From Distichodus sexfasciatus (taxonomy: Eukaryota; Chordata; Actinopteri; Characiformes; Distichodontidae), in assembly GCA_032718565.1 (NCBI GenBank), contig JAVGVS010000043.1, forward strand, positions 1,670,595 to 1,734,594: 64,000 bases of DNA. Direction: 5' to 3'. The notes under the pieces were generated by a model. It made no database searches and was not told the DNA's origin. It saw only the letters and a list, made by a program, of their open reading frames with translations. This document shows, piece after piece, positions 61,001 through 64,000 of this stretch. The stretch's first letter is position 1. Each line of letters opens with the position of its first letter. Both the position numbers and the translations under genes were made by a program.

Positions 61001-61173
61001 AGGAAGGTGCAGTCAGTACTATATATTGTGCGGTGGCTGATGAGACTGAGGGAATCACAGGGAAGTACTTCGACAGCGACTGTTCCCTCGTCCTTCCAGC
61101 TCCTCCAGCCAGAGACAAAGCTCTAGGAAAGAAGGCTTTTGAATTCTGTGAGAGACTGACGGCGAAACTCTGA
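51506..61173 (+). CDS. Short-chain dehydrogenase/reductase, DHRS13/RDH12-like, six exons
   Basis: Exons: 51506-51668, 52759-52998, 55843-55932, 56025-56213, 60095-60204 and 60994-61173; 972 bp, 323 aa, all phases consistent. An N-terminal hydrophobic anchor (residues 12-26) precedes the Rossmann fold. Key residues: TGANTGIG at 50-57 (cofactor loop, split by intron 1), NNAG at 129-132, Asn152 in NHVG, Ser179/180 in NVSSCMHW, Tyr206 and Lys210 in YNNTK; HPGVVKTEV follows. The catalytic tetrad is complete, so an active NADP(H)-dependent retinal or lipid-aldehyde reductase anchored in the endoplasmic reticulum is likely. DHRS13 is the closest family I can recall; RDH11-14 are alternatives. Introns 2 and 4 are enlarged by an LTR element inside a MITE and by an L2 LINE. 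AATAAA at 61484 is the likely polyadenylation signal. Confidence 0.92.
52012..52057. repeat. (CT)n(CA)n microsatellite
   Basis: Compound dinucleotide run in intron 1 of the dehydrogenase gene, abutting the MITE at 52058. Confidence 0.95.
52058..52322. mobile_element. MITE with inverted ends
   Basis: CTTGTACTTATATAGTAGTG at the left and its inverse TCACTAAGTAGCAAGTACAAG at the right border a 265-bp stretch with the internal pair AGTGAGGACC / GTCCTCAC. Flanking CA repeats on both sides hide any target duplication. Confidence 0.7.
53584..53960 (+). repeat. 5' LTR
   Basis: Direct repeat of 55218-55589 with several indels (for example a T-run at 53681). It starts TGTCAGG and ends GTGACA. Confidence 0.85.
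54010..54345 (+). repeat. Minisatellite of about 30 bp inside the LTR element
   Basis: About nine imperfect copies of a unit like CACGCCAGCGCCGTGGAAGT. Several copies keep a multiple of three, so one frame (to 54530) reads repeats of AVEVSRAHAS. Confidence 0.85.
54495..55130 (+). repeat. 26-bp and 33-bp tandem repeats inside the LTR element
   Basis: First come five or so copies of a 26-bp unit (CGAGTCGTAGTCGTAAGTCC plus six bases) from 54495. Then come copies of a 33-bp unit (TGTATCGAGTCGCAAGTCCG plus 13 bases) between about 54720 and 54950. Diverged versions follow to 55130. The 33-bp period is exactly 11 codons and keeps a frame open (54780-55352). Confidence 0.85.
55218..55589 (+). repeat. 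3' LTR
   Basis: Near-identical to the 5' LTR at 53584-53960. Preceded by the purine tract ending GGGGGGGTAC. Confidence 0.85.
56225..59165 (-). mobile_element. L2-clade LINE, 5'-truncated
   Basis: Minus-strand non-LTR element occupying intron 4 of the dehydrogenase gene. Its 3' region runs from about 57300 down to the AT-rich tail at 56225 (plus strand CAATTCAAATTTATTTATAT). It encodes the reverse transcriptase but no endonuclease, so the 5' part is lost. Confidence 0.88.
57318..59164 (-). pseudogene. L2 LINE reverse-transcriptase pseudogene
   Basis: Segments in order: 59164-58382 (YRPISNLPFISKIIEKVVAS), 58363-57995 (FQSGFRAYHSTETVLLKVVN, LLDLSAAFDTVDHAILLDRL, GVPQGSVLGPLLFSLYMLPL), a frameshifted catalytic box reading LADDTQLY in place of YADDTQLY near 57970, then 57914-57666 (NLDKTKVLLTGTN, VKNLGVTLDSSLSFD) and 57641-57318 (SRLDYCNVLFSGCP, HWLPVKFRVAYKILLLTYKA). 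Stops and frameshifts between segments abolish function. Confidence 0.88.
59308..59492 (+). repeat. tRNA-derived SINE, diverged
   Basis: A tRNA-like head (GGTGGTCGAGTAATAGGACA...GTGGGTTAGTC) and the typical fish-SINE tail GTAAGTCAGTTTGTATAAGAG lie in the dehydrogenase intron 4, after the LINE. Confidence 0.55.
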
Positions 61174-62517
61174 AGTGTTGATTGAACATCAGACACTGTA
61201 CTGTCATTACAACAGTGCAGCACTTTGATTATATGCAATGAAATTTTATACCACTACATTTATTTTATACTAGTAATTATGCATCAATTTTATGTATGTG
61301 TGGCAAAAACAAAATAGAACCAATGCAAACAATTCAAACAATCTTTAACCAGGGTATGTGTAAAGATTTTACACAATTGCTGCTTAAGGATTTTTTTTTT
61401 ACAAAGAGCTTTGACAGTGAGTTATGCAGGGCTATGTGAATTATTATAACCTAATATTCATACATATATCACTTTGCTCTGCAAATAAATTCAGAGACAG
61501 GGGACTATATATGGAAATGAAACAGTCACACTATTGTCCATTGTGCTGCCAGGCAAATAATTATTTTTGTACTAGAACTTCTATCTAATTTAATCAATTT
61601 GTAAAAGTCACTGAACAAAATGAGTGCCTTTTTTGTCATTTCTGAACGCGACACAGCACATGGCGCGTCACTGAAATGTGACTTCTACTTCCTGTATTAA
61701 GAACCAGTGGGACCTGACGTGCAGTGCCCAGTGAGTAGAGTTTGGTGACAGTACCTTACTTACAGGTACTTCAGTCTGCGATTTAATGTTATCATTTAAA
61801 ATGGTGTTAAATGAAATACATGACTTCTTCTCTATGTGTTTTTATCCATACTCTAAACAACACAAAGATATCGACAAAGCTGAGACAGGGACAAATACGA
61901 CTTTTATTAACACTGGCTGTTTCTTTTTCCTCTCAAACACTGAAGTAAAGAAAAAATTCATTTGAAATTAAATGTGAACTTCATTTATTATTTGTACTAG
62001 ACAACAAAATTAAACATTTATTCATAAAGTTTCTCTCTCCTGGTCTGGACCTTAAACCCCTGCAAAACATATCACCGCTTAAAAGATCTCTGCAATGTGG
62101 TTTTGTGTGTATGTGTGTTTGTGTGAGAGAGAAAGGCCCTCACCTTTTTTTTTACTTCTTAAAGACCAGGCTCTATGTGGTGTAGCTGTTTAGGGTTGAG
62201 GTTACCGCCAATACTCACTCCATGGTCCTACACACACTCCCAGGACAAAGAATTATCTATAGCTTATATACTGTAAATGCTGCTTAAATTAAGGATGTGG
62301 TTTACATATTTGTCTTCTGCCTAGTTTTCGAATTGAGTTTAATTAAGAAAGCAACTGCATAAAATTTAATTTCCTACTTTTGTAGCCTGTAAATGGCCAG
62401 TTTATTATCCCAATGTGCCAGAAACACTGCAGGTTAGGTCTATGTTCTGACCAATCGCCGTCCCATTTCTGCTTCTGGGAAAACCTCAATAGATATTTCC
62501 CCAGTCAAGCCACCCTC
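61174..62517. other. Spacer between the dehydrogenase and motilin genes
   Basis: This contains the dehydrogenase 3'UTR (AATAAA at 61484) and presumably the 3'UTR of the motilin-like gene on the other strand. No other gene or repeat family was recognised. Confidence 0.55.
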
Positions 62518-62920
62518 TTAATGAGTGTCTGCATCCTTCCTCCACTCTTTTTCCTGTGTTACCATATATCACACCCACAAAGGGAAAGAGACACAATGGA
62601 AATGGAAGATAAATATAAAATAAATCACTGAGCATACAGAACTTATAAGTGAGCACTAATCACATATACATACACACGTTTTTCATACTTTTTAGCCCAA
62701 GTATATTTTCAGTATCACTTTTTACATTAAATTAACTACAGACACTGTATACACTGACAGTGTTGCAAATCCAACTCTTAACACAGTAATGCCACAATAA
62801 GTTTAGATTCACTCTCACTCTCATCTCTCTCATCTCTTTGGGACTAAAGAAAGCGATGTGGCCCTCGGCCAGTAGAGATACTACACACAGCAGCACCAAA
62901 CTTGCTGGAACAGATTCCAT
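62518..62920 (-). CDS. mln: Motilin-like prepropeptide, two coding exons visible
   Basis: Exon 62920-62819 encodes a signal peptide (MESVPASLVLLCVVSLLAEG) followed by HIAFFSPKEMREMR, which matches the start of the fish motilin-like peptide. A GTGAGA donor follows. The next exon, 62553-62518, follows a TAACACAG acceptor, is in phase and reads EKEWRKDADTH then TAA. Motilin is a gut hormone that stimulates motility through the motilin receptor (GPR38 family). Two oddities: a tryptophan where I expect glycine before RK (the likely dibasic processing site), and a stop after only 45 codons, whereas precursors are usually about twice that. A pseudogene, an alternative exon or a sequence error are all possible. 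An upstream non-coding exon is suggested by CCACCCCAG before the ATG. Confidence 0.75.
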
Positions 62921-64000
62921 TATGTCACAGCCTGGGGTGGGATACACTAGAACACACACGATGATGGATTCTTTTTAAATGAGCCAAGTGTTAGCAAGTA
63001 GGGTTTTTTTTACAGACAAAAATGTCTTAGGAGTAAAACAATTATACAAAAATAAAACAATTCAAAGGCAGATCTGCTGAGAGAAATCAGACATCATACC
63101 TTCGAGCATGAACACATGTAAACGAATGCATCAACATCACACAGGTGACAGTGAAGAAAACTAAATATAACAGAAGTCATACTTACAGTGGCACCTTTGT
63201 GTAACTGTGCAATCTGCAAACGTGGTCACTGTGAGCCTGTCTCTGGTCAGAGAGCAGCTTTTTATAGAAGTACAAAACTTAATCTGCTCAAAATTATTCT
63301 CCATAACACATCCACAATGCCTCTTACCTTTCCATGGAAATAGACATTTCATGTTTTTATACAACTTTATACAAATACAATACATTGCAAAGATAATGTT
63401 CTCAGAATTGTACAATCTTCTAGGTATTCTTATGTGGGATCCATAAAATAGGAGAGTCTTTGAAAATAAAGAGACTGCAGAGTTTTACTTGATTTAAACA
63501 CCCAACATGAGTGCTGATAGTACGCATTATACTCCATTCTCTTCAATGTGGATGGACAGTCGTGTTATAAATATCTTCCTCATCAGAGACATCCTGACCA
63601 ACAGTGGCATTTAGAGTTTTGGATCCTCAACTACAGCATCTAATACCATGCATGTATTACTGTTAAATGTCAGACGGACAATTTGAACCCACGTTCTCCC
63701 TCGAGCTGCGTGCTGTATTGAAAAGCGATGGACAGCGTTCTGAGTAACTGCCTTTATAGGTAGTGGTAACGTTTGAGGCTCCAGATTAGCGCACATCTTC
63801 ATGTGTGAAATGTTGTGAAATCCGACCGGAATTGTTTGGCCTACACCTTGTATAATTAACAGAATTCTTGGAGGAACACCGTCAAAGCGTGGACGCGCTG
63901 CTTTGTGCTAACTGGTTAATCCTGCCCGAACTGAAGTGTGTCACACCTGCAATTTGACGGAGCCATCAAAGCAGTTTCGACGTAGAAGTTTTAGTGTTGT
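62921..64000. other. Region upstream of motilin
   Basis: No coding exon was recognised. The last 150 bp are richer in CpG (AAAGCGTGGACGCGCTGC, GTTTCGACGTAG), which may signal the promoter of a further gene beyond the window. Confidence 0.4.

Noticed and set aside
61961..62413. Possible further motilin exon downstream on the minus strand
   Set aside because: The in-phase frame already stops at 62518 and no acceptor with a continuing precursor-like frame was convincing.

Overview
The window is vertebrate nuclear DNA, almost certainly from a ray-finned fish. It has intron-rich genes with GT/AG boundaries, abundant Tc1, hAT, piggyBac-like and Harbinger relics, L2-type and other LINEs, tRNA-derived SINEs and dense simple repeats. 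Nothing bacterial or viral is present. The repeat types suggest an otophysan fish, but this is only an impression.

Layout of genes: (1) 83-3081 (+), last two coding exons of a CELF RNA-binding protein, assigned to celf4 by synteny. (2) 10778-28334 (-), all ten coding exons of the hinderin gene (KIAA1328), 574 codons plus stop with every intron phase matching. (3) 28764-31254 (+), all seven coding exons of tpgs2, 290 aa, head-to-head with hinderin. (4) 32133-35757 (-), an aquaglyceroporin closest to AQP7, tail-to-tail with tpgs2. (5) 51506-61173 (+), a six-exon membrane-anchored short-chain dehydrogenase of the DHRS13/RDH12 type, 323 aa. (6) 62518-62920 (-), a motilin-like prepropeptide gene with an unexpectedly early stop. 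The order and orientation CELF4 / KIAA1328 / TPGS2 (convergent, then divergent) match what I recall of human 18q12.2.

Mobile DNA fills most of the rest. Four Tc1/mariner copies lie near 8.6-10.1, 15.75-17.29, 24.5-25.1 and 34.1-35.5 kb. A 3.08-kb ZBED-type hAT element (43430-46511) has an exact 8-bp target-site duplication. Non-autonomous elements with visible target duplications lie at 41550-42094 (TTAA), 42141-42737 (8 bp) and 26887-27088 (8 bp, inside a SINE). Harbinger-like and hAT relics lie at 36.77-38.21 kb and LINE pieces at 46.86-50.78 and 56.22-59.17 kb. Intron 2 of the dehydrogenase holds a nested insertion: a 2-kb LTR-bounded element (5-bp duplication ACACT) full of tandem repeats, sitting inside a Tc1-type foldback element with a TA duplication.

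The genes are not an operon or a pathway. The likely functional links are the shared hinderin/tpgs2 promoter interval (430 bp between start codons) and possible long-range elements in the introns. The observations most worth checking are the nested LTR element, a second aquaglyceroporin-like exon at 40.1 kb, the NAA/NPT pore motifs of the aquaporin, and the truncated motilin precursor.
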